This document shows, in pieces, positions 35,197-43,941 of a stretch of DNA of 64,000 nucleotides. The DNA lies in assembly GCA_963678235.1 (NCBI GenBank), contig OY782766.1, positions 2,790,001 to 2,854,000 on the forward strand, in the 5' to 3' direction. A program made the translations under genes and the position numbers. Each line of letters begins with the position of its first letter. Position 1 is the stretch's first letter. The notes beneath the pieces were generated by a model that was not told the DNA's origin, searched no databases, and worked only from the letters and a program-made list of their open reading frames with translations. The DNA comes from JABMQB01 sp963678235. GTDB taxonomy: Bacteria > Bacteroidota > Bacteroidia > Bacteroidales > Prolixibacteraceae.

Positions 35197-35934
35197 CTAC
35201 ATCGGGGTTAAAGTTATTTCCCATACATAAGAATAACCTTCCCACTTGGTAGTCATCGAAATAGTACCTGCACCACTATCAACAGAGAAAGCGTCTAAGT
35301 AAACGGTTCCACCCCAAGGCAATGTTGATGTAGTATTGTTCAAAGTAAAGCTATTAGCTGCAATATCATTGGCTACTATAGTTAAACCTGAAGCAGCATA
35401 ATCAGGGCCATAACCATATTCCTTATCGTACCAGCCACCAATTGCATCAGATAATCCATATACACCATCTCCCAGATCTTTAATTAAAATAGGGCCAATA
35501 TCTTCGGTAGAATAACCTGGAGTCCTGGTCATAGAACAAGTATAAACTCCAGCAATACTAGTTACTAAATCACCTTGACAAGGAGGCCAATATACTTCAC
35601 GAAATCCGGTAGCAGGAATTCCATCATCATTAAATGCAGAATAAGAAACACTGTAAATATCAGGACCATCCACAGTACTACTACCATAATATAGTCCAGA
35701 TATGGTAGTAATTAATTCAATCTCATTTCCACCAGCTGATGCTGATGCTCCGGGATCAGAATAAGAAGTGGCATCACAATCAAGCACTACATCACCATCT
35801 ACGAGGGTAATCAAAGGCAAGTAGGTTACAGCTGATTTATCATTAGAGCCAAGAGCCTCAACACTGGGATCTTCACAGCTGGTCATAGCCAATACAAGGA
35901 TTGGAATTATGTATAATAATTTTAATTTTTTCAT
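35197..35934 (-). CDS. SusCD-associated lipoprotein (BT_2262-like)
   Basis: A 245-residue lipoprotein with signal peptide and lipobox AMTSC (Cys20) followed by EDPS. An N-terminal Ig-like module (about 40-120) contains SYSDPGASAS, reminiscent of DUF5011-type domains. The C-terminal beta domain (about 120-245) has GVYTCSMTRTPGYS and WGGTVYLDAF, as in the BT_2262-type family. It sits directly after SusD (12 bases), so it is probably part of the same surface complex. No enzymatic motif is visible. Confidence 0.65.
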   Translation of the reverse strand: MKKLKLLYIIPILVLAMTSCEDPSVEALGSNDKSAVTYLPLITLVDGDVVLDCDATSYSDPGASASAGGNEIELITTISGLYYGSSTVDGPDIYSVSYSAFNDDGIPATGFREVYWPPCQGDLVTSIAGVYTCSMTRTPGYSTEDIGPILIKDLGDGVYGLSDAIGGWYDKEYGYGPDYAASGLTIVANDIAANSFTLNNTTSTLPWGGTVYLDAFSVDSGAGTISMTTKWEGYSYVWEITLTPM

Positions 35935-35946
35935 AATTATATTTTT

Positions 35947-37395
35947 TTAGTTATCCCAAAATATCTTATCAGTAACGGTACGTTGTGCCGGAGCATTTGG
36001 ATTAAAACTTCTTTCAGTAGCCGGATATAGCCATGCTGAAGGAAATTGTCCACTTGACAATACTGATAATGGAGGAGTTTGCCAAATACCATCAGTAAAT
36101 AACCTGCTGGAAGGCCTGTCAAAACGGCGAGCTTCAATCCAGCCTTCATCCTCTTGTGTTCCGTTCAAGGAGATCCATTTTTGAACACCTATTAAATCCA
36201 ATTTAGCGTCTAATTGGTCAGAACTACTATATGCCAATGTACTGATGTAATCTGCACCATCTAATCCCATATATGAGAAGTTAGAGCTAACTGCAGTTTC
36301 GAAAGCGGTTTTCTCATCGTCATTGGTGCCATATCTAGCTGCTGCCTCTGCCCTTAAAAACCAAACTTCCCATGGACTCATTAAGATTACAGGATTTTTG
36401 TCTCCGTATGCGTATGCAGAAGACATACTATAATCGGTGGCAGGCGCTGTAAATGGTTCATCATCTATAGTACCTTGGTCAATCCCCCTCAAATTACCAC
36501 TTGAGGTTCCGGTTGTTGCTAAAGAATAAAGAACCATTCTTCTTGGGTCGTTACTCTCTTGAAGTACATTTAATGAAGCATTACTTGCAAAGTAAAAATT
36601 ACCTACTCCCCATTCAGCTCTTGCATACATTGGATTCTGATCGCCTGAAGAACCCGTATAAGGTATAAATGGCATATCATCAACTGTTTCAATAAAACTA
36701 CCACCATTCACAAGAGCTTGTATTGTAGAAGCTTGAGGTGAAACTTCTGATGTTCTCATTAGTATCCTCAATTTAAGTGAATTTGCAAATTTGATCCATT
36801 TCGAAACATCACCTTCATAAATAAAGTCATCAGTTCCTACATCGCCTTCTGATAAAGCTAATTCTTGCAATGCCTCATCCAACATAGTGACTAAAGCAGG
36901 ATATACAGTATTTTCAGCTGAATCATAATTAGGAGCCAAATTTGATCCATTCTCGATTGCACCATTTAGGGCTTCTGTGAATGGAATGTCTCCGAAATGA
37001 TCTACTAAACCCTGAAAAATATAGGCTTTCAAAACTTTTGAAATTCCGCGGTAGGCTGCAGAAGTACTATTTTGATCAATGTAATCTAAATCTGCAAGAG
37101 AGTTAGCATAAGAACGTTGCCAATAACCATCATTATCAGTACCTGCTTGTACATAACGTTCCGGGTTTCCAATTGCAACACCTATACCCCAAGTATAATA
37201 CTGACTCCACATGAAAGATTCACTGTAATTCAAGTCAGTTTCAACAATATACCCCAGGAACCCAATGGATGAACTCAATACCTGAGGATCACCCGCAGTC
37301 GGGAATGTATTAGGGTCAACATTAACATCATCTAAGCTACACGAAAAGCTGAGTGTCAATAATAGAATTATTAATATTTTAAATTTATTTTTCAT
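35947..37395 (-). CDS. SusD/RagB-family nutrient-binding lipoprotein
   Basis: A 482-residue surface lipoprotein that forms the lid on a SusC transporter and binds the incoming ligand. The signal peptide ends at Cys19, followed by SLDD, an acidic surface-export signal. It is mainly alpha-helical, with helix-pair motifs GISKVLKAYIFQGLVDHFGDIPFTEAL and the C-terminal WISLNGTQEDEGWIEARRFDRP, quoted here only as GDIPFTEAL and EGWIEARRF. That GWIEARR pattern suggests the SusD-like_2 branch. It is 12 bases downstream of SusC. Confidence 0.93.
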   Translation of the reverse strand: MKNKFKILIILLLTLSFSCSLDDVNVDPNTFPTAGDPQVLSSSIGFLGYIVETDLNYSESFMWSQYYTWGIGVAIGNPERYVQAGTDNDGYWQRSYANSLADLDYIDQNSTSAAYRGISKVLKAYIFQGLVDHFGDIPFTEALNGAIENGSNLAPNYDSAENTVYPALVTMLDEALQELALSEGDVGTDDFIYEGDVSKWIKFANSLKLRILMRTSEVSPQASTIQALVNGGSFIETVDDMPFIPYTGSSGDQNPMYARAEWGVGNFYFASNASLNVLQESNDPRRMVLYSLATTGTSSGNLRGIDQGTIDDEPFTAPATDYSMSSAYAYGDKNPVILMSPWEVWFLRAEAAARYGTNDDEKTAFETAVSSNFSYMGLDGADYISTLAYSSSDQLDAKLDLIGVQKWISLNGTQEDEGWIEARRFDRPSSRLFTDGIWQTPPLSVLSSGQFPSAWLYPATERSFNPNAPAQRTVTDKIFWDN

Positions 37396-37407
37396 GATGT
37401 CTTATAT

Positions 37408-40400
37408 TTAGAATGATAATTGTAAACTAACTCCCAAAGATCTGGATGAAGGTGTTTGAGTAGTTTCAATACCTTGAGCATTACCAGTTAAAGAAGGTCC
37501 ATTGACTTCAGGATCGGCATACTTATTTTCATCAGGTAGCCAATACCAAAGGTTCTTGCCAAAAACAGCCACTTTAGCATTCGCAATAAAAGTATTGCTT
37601 AAATACTTCTTTGGTACAGTATAACTTAACTCAACTTCTCTTAATTTCAAATAACTTGCATCAATTAATTGAGTTATAACCGGCATATCATAATTGGTGA
37701 ACATGTCTTGTTCTGTTATTGGAATTATGTTTTCAGAATAAGATCCATCTTCATTTTCAACTATCGAATTTGGGAAAATGAAAGGTTGTCTATCGTAAAT
37801 GGTAGTATTTACGTTAGAACCGTTGAATTCAGTATTGTATTTTGTTTCAGATGCAAACACACCACCTTTTTTCAGGTCAAATAATACCCTGAACCCAAAT
37901 CCTTTATAATTAGCATTGGCACCAAAGCTCATTAAAAAATCAGGCTGGTAATTACCTAAATATTCATCATCATCAGCATAAACAGGGAAACCCGTATTGC
38001 CATCAACAATGACTTTACCATCACTTGTATACTTGAAATTATTACCCTTAAAGGTACCAAATGGCAAGCCTTCTTTTGCAACCAAATCAACAGTAGTACC
38101 TGCAGCAAATCCAAAACTACCAATAGTTAGTTCATCAAGATCATCCGTGATTTTGATAACTTCATTATCATTTTTAGAATAACTGGCAAACATTTCAAAA
38201 TCCAATCCGTCAACTACCCCATGTAAAGGTTTGACACTTAAAGTAAGCTCGTGCCCTTTATTAACCATTTCACCAATGTTTGATGCTGTTTGAGTATATC
38301 CGGTAGATCTTGGCAAACTAATAACAACGATTTGATCAGCATGCGTTGATTTGTAATATGTATATGATACGTTAACAATGTCTTTAAATAGACCAAGTTC
38401 GGTACCAACTTCTAAAGTTGTAGTTAATTCAGGTTTTAGGCTTGGGTTACCAATAGTGTTTCCAAGTGTAAAACCAGGAACTCCATCTTTAGGGAAGAAT
38501 AATGCATAATCCCCTAAGCCAACAATAGTTGGATTTCCTACGAAATATGAATCCAATAAATAAAGGCCAGCATCTTTACCGGTAGTTCCCCAACTTGCCC
38601 TTAGTTTACCCATATTCAGGATATCACTTTCCATATTAAGAAGATCAGTAACTATCAGCGAAGTACCAACGGCACCATACAGGAAGCTGTTGTTATCTGC
38701 AGGAAGTGTAGAAGACCAGTCATTTCTTATTGACAATTCTAAAAATGCTGCATTTTTATAACCAATAGTTGCATTAGCTAAAGCACCATATAGCATATAC
38801 TTGCTTTTATATTGTGATGAAGTTGGACTTTCAACACTATTTGCCAAATTATATACACCAGGTACGGTTAAGCCACCTACAGTGCTTCCAGTTAAGGATT
38901 CAACTTTTCTTTGAAAGAAACTGTAACCTGCAGAAGCATCTACAGTGAAATCTTCTTTAAAAGTCCCGGTATAATTGGCCATAATCAAAGCATCAATATT
39001 TTCGGTTCTTCTAACGTAGCGGGTATAATCTCCTAATGATTCATGCTTGGTATTACGGGTTGCTATTTCTAAACCGTCAGTCCAAACCAATTGTTCCGCT
39101 GGTGAAAATGGAGGTGTCCATACGTCAGTGTTTGTATTTACAATATTACCACCGAAACGTCCTGTTAATGTTAACCCATCAATAATTTCATAAGTTAAAG
39201 ATGCATTTCCCAGGAAGTTGTTGATATTGGCCTCATTACCGTATTCATTTAATATGTAATAAGGGTTTACAGATGAATACGATCCCCAATACCCATCAAT
39301 ATCATGAAATGGGCTTTTGTAATCTCTTAACTCGGTAAATGGGATGTTAACCGGAGATTGAACAGCCATAGCATAAGCATTGTTTCCTTCAAAGGCTCGA
39401 GATCCTTCCTGAGCAGTGTTCTGACGAATGTTAGCATAAGTAACTTTGAAATCCGACCGTAGTTTATCACTTAGTTGCGCCGAAGCATTAAATGAAATAT
39501 TGTTTCTTTTATAATAGGTATTTTCTAAAATACCTGTTTGATCGGTATTCCCGTAGGACACAAAATAAGTAAAACCATCTGTAGAACCGGAAATGTTAAA
39601 GTTGTGGTTTTGGGTAAGACCAGTGTCAAAGAAATCTTTCAATTGATTTTCGACGGCACTGTATGGTCTTGTCAATGCTTCTAATGAACCATCACCATCT
39701 GAATCAATTGGGCTTGTCCAAGGCCTCACAACACCATCAAGCTCAGGACCCCACGACCAGTTTTCACCTGAATCTACACTCGCATTATCGAACCCTTGTC
39801 CAAATCTGTTTTGACGTTGTAGAAGAACAATAGCAGATTCCCATGAATATGATCCATTGTAATTAATCTTCATTTTTGAGCCTTTGCTCCCTTTTTTTGT
39901 TGTAATCAAAACAACACCGGCAGAACCACGAGATCCATAAAGCGATGTAGCTGAAGGACCTTTTAGGATAGTAATAGATTCAATATCATTTGGGTTCAAA
40001 TCGTTAAACCTGTTTCCGAAATCCGAATAACCAGTAGTAGAAGCTCCTGCTCCACCGCGAGTAGTTGAGTTATCGATAGCAATACCATCAACTACTATTA
40101 GTGCATTGTTATTTCCTGTAAGAGAGCTTTCCCCCCTTAATACAATCCTTGTGGAAGCTCCAACAGATCCTGAACCAGTAGATAATTTAACACCTGCTGT
40201 TTTCCCCCTTAATCCTTCTAAAGCATTTTTAGTTGGAGTGGATAATAAATCCTCTGAATTTACTGTTTGAGTTGCATAAACAACTTGCCGGGCATTTCTA
40301 TTATTAATCCCGAGAGCCGTTACTACAACTTCGCCCAATGCAATGTCTTCAGGTTCCATAGCAACATTAAAAACTGTGTTTGATCCAATTGGAATTTCTT

Positions 40401-40641
40401 GAGTCTGCATTCCAACGAAAGTGAAAACAATCACTTCTGCATCATCAGGTGCTTGTAGTGTAAACACACCGTCAATGTTAGTAATTGTTCCCAGAGTAGT
40501 TCCTTTGATCATTACAGATACTCCAGGGATGGTAGATCCATCGTCACTTGAAGTAACGGTACCTGTAATTTCTTTGGTCTGTGCAAATAAGACCTGCAAC
40601 CCTATAAGAAATAGAGCCACAATCAGTGCAACTTTTTTCAT
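37408..40641 (-). CDS. SusC/RagA-family TonB-dependent transporter
   Basis: A 1077-residue outer-membrane transporter. After a signal peptide (1-20) there is a carboxypeptidase-regulatory-like domain (about 24-98, GTVTSSDDGSTIPGVSV), then a plug domain (about 115-245) with the SusC signature LRGESSLTGNNNALIVVDG region and ITILKGPSATSLYGSRG, and a 22-strand barrel ending in LQLSF. It has no N-terminal TonB-STN domain, so no direct anti-sigma signalling. It is first in a four-gene operon with SusD and two lipoproteins. Absence of carbohydrate-active enzymes and the two accessory lipoproteins point to a peptide-type ligand, as inference. Confidence 0.95.
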   Translation of the reverse strand: MKKVALIVALFLIGLQVLFAQTKEITGTVTSSDDGSTIPGVSVMIKGTTLGTITNIDGVFTLQAPDDAEVIVFTFVGMQTQEIPIGSNTVFNVAMEPEDIALGEVVVTALGINNRNARQVVYATQTVNSEDLLSTPTKNALEGLRGKTAGVKLSTGSGSVGASTRIVLRGESSLTGNNNALIVVDGIAIDNSTTRGGAGASTTGYSDFGNRFNDLNPNDIESITILKGPSATSLYGSRGSAGVVLITTKKGSKGSKMKINYNGSYSWESAIVLLQRQNRFGQGFDNASVDSGENWSWGPELDGVVRPWTSPIDSDGDGSLEALTRPYSAVENQLKDFFDTGLTQNHNFNISGSTDGFTYFVSYGNTDQTGILENTYYKRNNISFNASAQLSDKLRSDFKVTYANIRQNTAQEGSRAFEGNNAYAMAVQSPVNIPFTELRDYKSPFHDIDGYWGSYSSVNPYYILNEYGNEANINNFLGNASLTYEIIDGLTLTGRFGGNIVNTNTDVWTPPFSPAEQLVWTDGLEIATRNTKHESLGDYTRYVRRTENIDALIMANYTGTFKEDFTVDASAGYSFFQRKVESLTGSTVGGLTVPGVYNLANSVESPTSSQYKSKYMLYGALANATIGYKNAAFLELSIRNDWSSTLPADNNSFLYGAVGTSLIVTDLLNMESDILNMGKLRASWGTTGKDAGLYLLDSYFVGNPTIVGLGDYALFFPKDGVPGFTLGNTIGNPSLKPELTTTLEVGTELGLFKDIVNVSYTYYKSTHADQIVVISLPRSTGYTQTASNIGEMVNKGHELTLSVKPLHGVVDGLDFEMFASYSKNDNEVIKITDDLDELTIGSFGFAAGTTVDLVAKEGLPFGTFKGNNFKYTSDGKVIVDGNTGFPVYADDDEYLGNYQPDFLMSFGANANYKGFGFRVLFDLKKGGVFASETKYNTEFNGSNVNTTIYDRQPFIFPNSIVENEDGSYSENIIPITEQDMFTNYDMPVITQLIDASYLKLREVELSYTVPKKYLSNTFIANAKVAVFGKNLWYWLPDENKYADPEVNGPSLTGNAQGIETTQTPSSRSLGVSLQLSF

Positions 40642-40994
40642 AGAAATAGTTTTAAATTATCAATTAAACAGTATCAATTAAAAAAAATGTTCCCCTTTTT
40701 GAAACAGAAACCAGAAATATTTCCCCCAAAACACCTCTGATTACTTTGTCCAGAATTATGCAAAACTAAATTTACAAAAATTCCAATTTGTTAACTATTA
40801 TAGTTAAATGTTAAAAAATATTAAACACAAATTTATAAAAAGAATTGATATTTGAAAGTAAATATGTCACATTTGAATCGCCCGCCAACAAAGAAAACCA
40901 TATAAATTACTGATATTCAAATTTATGCACTGCAACATTAAATATTAAAAAGTTTACTACTGAAGATTAGCAGCAATTACTGCACTCCAAATTA
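40642..40994. other. 353-base intergenic region upstream of the SusC operon
   Basis: AT-rich DNA between the SusC start and the yjjG stop. Apart from the -7 motif at 40761-40768 I see no ORF, hairpin terminator or repeat of note. The leader of the SusC mRNA would be about 110 bases. Confidence 0.6.
40761..40768 (-). promoter_or_regulatory. Candidate -7 element of the SusCD operon
   Basis: TAGTTTTG on the minus strand matches TANNTTTG, 120 bases upstream of the SusC start. Only a weak TTG (40784-40786) is at short spacing, so an activator or other sigma factor may be involved. Confidence 0.4.
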
Positions 40995-41723
40995 TCACAA
41001 TATGCCTATTATTTGTGTCAGTTTGTTAATTCGGCAAGTGTTTGTTTTAGAATCTCGAAGTTGGCCCAATTCTTCCAATGTGAAGTTTTTTTTACGATGA
41101 GGATAGAAATGTATTTGATCCAAGCCAAAATTCTTAGCCCCTATAATATCTGATTCCCAGGAATCACCTATCATAAGGCTATATTTTTTGGAAGAATTAG
41201 TCGATTTTAAAGCATGCTCAAATATTTCTTTATTTGGCTTTGGAGCCTTAACTTCTTCCGAAATAAATACCTTTTCAAAATATGGGTAGATATTTGTTTT
41301 TTTCATTTTTTTGTATTGGACTTCACTAAATCCGTTGGTAATAATAAACAACCTGTATTTCTTTATTGACAGGTAATCAAGCACCTTTATTGTTCCCTCA
41401 ACCAACAGGGTTTGATTAGGCATTTCATCCAAATAGTTGTTATTAAATTCTAATGGATCAATACCTTCGATCCCAAAAAATTCAAACGTATCCTGAAAAC
41501 GTTTTACAATTAACTCTTGCTTTGTTAATGACTTCTCCCTGTACGCTTTCCAGCACATTTCATTAATCTGGTTATATTTTTCATGAAACGCATAAAAAGT
41601 GCAGGATGATTCTTTAATACCATAATTCCCAAAAACAAGCCTTAAAGTTTCCATTGAATTTCTTTCAAAATCCCAAAGAGTATTATCAAGGTCAAAGAAT
41701 ACAGATTTGTATTTTTTACTCAT
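40995..41723 (-). CDS. yjjG: YjjG-family noncanonical pyrimidine nucleotidase (HAD)
   Basis: A 242-residue HAD-superfamily phosphatase. Motif I is FFDLDNTLWDF with nucleophile Asp11/Asp13, motif II ITNGFSE, motif III Lys in APKPNKEIF and motif IV MIGDSWESD. The first motif with LWDFE is typical of YjjG, which hydrolyses dUMP and noncanonical pyrimidine nucleotides and so cleans the nucleotide pool. Substrate is inferred from family. It is 20 bases downstream of rsmI, in an operon with it and the acidic protein. Confidence 0.88.
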   Translation of the reverse strand: MSKKYKSVFFDLDNTLWDFERNSMETLRLVFGNYGIKESSCTFYAFHEKYNQINEMCWKAYREKSLTKQELIVKRFQDTFEFFGIEGIDPLEFNNNYLDEMPNQTLLVEGTIKVLDYLSIKKYRLFIITNGFSEVQYKKMKKTNIYPYFEKVFISEEVKAPKPNKEIFEHALKSTNSSKKYSLMIGDSWESDIIGAKNFGLDQIHFYPHRKKNFTLEELGQLRDSKTNTCRINKLTQIIGIL

Positions 41724-41743
41724 GAATGAATTAATGGATTATT

Positions 41744-42454
41744 TTACCCAAGTTTTGTTAAACTTTTCTTGCTCTTACCCTCAACAATAAGCACAATCTC
41801 CCCTTTCAAAGTTTTCTGAGCAAAGTGCTTTTTTGCTTCTATTAAAGTACCCCGGTATATTTCCTCATACATTTTGGAAAGTTCCCTGCATACACAGCAT
41901 TGCCGGACCTCTCCAAAAAAATCTGCCATTTGCTCCAAACTTTTAATTAATCGGTATGGCGATTCATAGAAAACCATGGTCCTTGATTCCTCGACAAGCA
42001 ATTGTAATTGCTTTTGCCTACCCTTTTTTACGGGCAAAAAACCTTCAAAAACAAATTTATCAGTTGGTAGGCCTGAAACCACTAACGCTGGTATTAAAGC
42101 TGTTGCCCCGGGAAGGCATTCAATCGGAATTTCTTTTTCCACACAAAGGCGGACCAATAAAAATCCGGGATCTGAGATGCCTGGTGTTCCGGCATCGGAA
42201 ATCAATGCAACAGATTTGCCATTTAATAGTTGGTTAGAAACCGATTCAATCGCTTTATGTTCGTTGAATTTATGGTGGGAAACCAAGCTATTTTCTATTT
42301 CGAAATGCTTTAATAGTTTTGATGATGTCCTGGTATCCTCGGCAAGAATAAGATCCACTTCTTTTAGAATCCTGACTGCCCTAAAAGTAATGTCCTCAAG
42401 GTTCCCGATTGGAGTTGGAACAATATATAGTTTTCCGGGATCAGCCATTTGCAA
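41744..42454 (-). CDS. rsmI: 16S rRNA (cytidine(1402)-2'-O)-methyltransferase RsmI
   Basis: A 236-residue tetrapyrrole-methylase-fold enzyme that 2'-O-methylates C1402 of 16S rRNA using S-adenosylmethionine. Diagnostic sequences are YIVPTPIGNLEDITFRA, AEDTRTSSKLL and SDAGTPGISDPG. The start overlaps the upstream gene by 14 bases; an alternative ATG two codons downstream (42448) would still overlap by 8, and I cannot separate the two. Confidence 0.96.
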   Translation of the reverse strand: MQMADPGKLYIVPTPIGNLEDITFRAVRILKEVDLILAEDTRTSSKLLKHFEIENSLVSHHKFNEHKAIESVSNQLLNGKSVALISDAGTPGISDPGFLLVRLCVEKEIPIECLPGATALIPALVVSGLPTDKFVFEGFLPVKKGRQKQLQLLVEESRTMVFYESPYRLIKSLEQMADFFGEVRQCCVCRELSKMYEEIYRGTLIEAKKHFAQKTLKGEIVLIVEGKSKKSLTKLG

Positions 42455-43226
42455 AACGCCTTTTCACCAAATCAATAAATTTAAGACTTGTATCGTTTTT
42501 CTTCCACTTATAATTATCCCGCAAATAATTAACCGCTTCCTGAATTGAATTCATTTGATCCAGATTTTTAACCGCATCGGCATATTGGTCGCCATCCCCT
42601 TCAAATAATTCCCTGATAAACAAAAATCGGTCATTTATTCCAACAGCAGACTGCAAACTACTGATTGGCCTGCTTGATATGGTGTTCTGCACACTTTGCT
42701 TAGCTTCAGAGATAATATCGTTAAGAGACTTTTCCGATGCAAATGAGTCACCAATAGTGGTTGCTTCTTTTTTTTCTGTTTGGACCTCTTCAAACTCCTC
42801 GCCAATTTCCTCCTTTTCTTGTTTTACTTCTTCTATCTTTTCTTCAATTGGCTCCTCAATTGATTCAACAGCCTCAGTTACCGCGTCAATTTCTTCAGGT
42901 TTAACCTCTTCAACCTTTTCAGGTTCAATTACAGCATCCTCGTCTTTTGTATCATTTCCCTCAACAGGTTCTTTCTGAGAAACAGAAGGTTTAATTGGAA
43001 CAATTGGCTCTCTATCCTTTGGTACAATTTCACTTTGTTCTGTTTTTGAAACTTCTTCTTCCTGATTTTGTAATAGGTTTACAAGACTAAGTAAACCTTT
43101 CGCACGATTGTGTAAAAATTCGAATTCAAAAGCATTGAATTTACCATTCAACTTAATTTCTGCAATTAGCTCTTCGAGCTCCTGCATGTCTTTTGTTAAA
43201 ATATTTAGCAGTTTTTTATTTTCCAT
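42441..43226 (-). CDS. Acidic hypothetical protein with conserved C-terminal helical domain
   Basis: A 261-residue cytoplasmic protein without signal peptide. The N-terminal 60 residues are helical; a central segment (about 60-165) is low complexity and Glu/Val-rich, probably disordered. The C-terminal 90 residues contain INDRFLFIRELFEGD and FIDLVKRRF, a block I believe is conserved in Bacteroidota hypotheticals. No enzyme motif. It is first in an operon with rsmI and yjjG, upstream of the divergent tdk. Confidence 0.7.
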   Translation of the reverse strand: MENKKLLNILTKDMQELEELIAEIKLNGKFNAFEFEFLHNRAKGLLSLVNLLQNQEEEVSKTEQSEIVPKDREPIVPIKPSVSQKEPVEGNDTKDEDAVIEPEKVEEVKPEEIDAVTEAVESIEEPIEEKIEEVKQEKEEIGEEFEEVQTEKKEATTIGDSFASEKSLNDIISEAKQSVQNTISSRPISSLQSAVGINDRFLFIRELFEGDGDQYADAVKNLDQMNSIQEAVNYLRDNYKWKKNDTSLKFIDLVKRRFANG

Positions 43227-43301
43227 CCTGTCAGGGAATAATTTCTTTATTTATCTTTATTTTGTAAAAATAGTAATTTATTGCTCAATTATAAATGGTA
43301 A

Positions 43302-43877
43302 ATGTTTATTGAAAAAGACCTCAATAGTGGTAAACGCACGGGAAGCATAGAAGTTGTTGCAGGATCAATGTTTTCTGGCAAAACCGAAGAATTAATCAGA
43401 AGGTTAAAGCGTGCAACAATAGCCCGCCAAAAAGTTGAAATCTTCAAGCCTAAAATCGATGTGCGGTATTCGGAAGACGAAGTTGTTTCGCACGATGAGA
43501 ACAGCATTCGCTCTACTCCGGTTGAAAATTCTGCGAATATTTTACTATTAGCCGGAGATAGCGATGTTATTGGAATTGATGAGGCACAGTTTTTCGACAA
43601 TGGAATTATTTCAGTGGTCCAGCAACTTGCAAACCAAGGAACCAGGGTAATAATTGCAGGACTTGATATGGATTTCAAAGGCATGCCTTTTGGTCCGATT
43701 CCTGGTTTAATGGCCATAGCAGACCATATTACAAAAGTCCATGCCATATGTGTGAGATGTGGCAGCATTGCCCAATTTTCACATCGAACCAGCGTTAAAG
43801 AACAAGTTGTGCTTCTTGGCGAAAAAGATATATATGAACCACTTTGCCGACCGTGCTACATCAAAGCAACTTCCTAA
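43302..43877 (+). CDS. tdk: Thymidine kinase
   Basis: A 191-residue type II thymidine kinase that phosphorylates thymidine (and deoxyuridine) with ATP in salvage. P-loop GSMFSGKTEELIRR is near residue 22, Walker B-like GIDEAQFFD near 88, lid-region residues follow, and zinc ligands appear as CVRCG and CRPCY. Length and order are normal. The neighbouring yjjG operon also acts on pyrimidine nucleotides. Confidence 0.96.
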   Translation: MFIEKDLNSGKRTGSIEVVAGSMFSGKTEELIRRLKRATIARQKVEIFKPKIDVRYSEDEVVSHDENSIRSTPVENSANILLLAGDSDVIGIDEAQFFDNGIISVVQQLANQGTRVIIAGLDMDFKGMPFGPIPGLMAIADHITKVHAICVRCGSIAQFSHRTSVKEQVVLLGEKDIYEPLCRPCYIKATS

Positions 43878-43941
43878 AAGCTTGTTTCTTTGGAAACAAA
43901 AGTTAAATTACTCGAATTGCAATCAAAACCAAGAAAGATAA

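Noticed and set aside
41976..42548. 190-codon open frame on the plus strand
   Set aside because: It lies wholly opposite rsmI and the acidic protein, which have strong family or compositional support; its translation has no recognisable motif.
43289..43768. 159-codon open frame on the minus strand
   Set aside because: Antisense to tdk, whose P-loop and zinc motifs are unambiguous.
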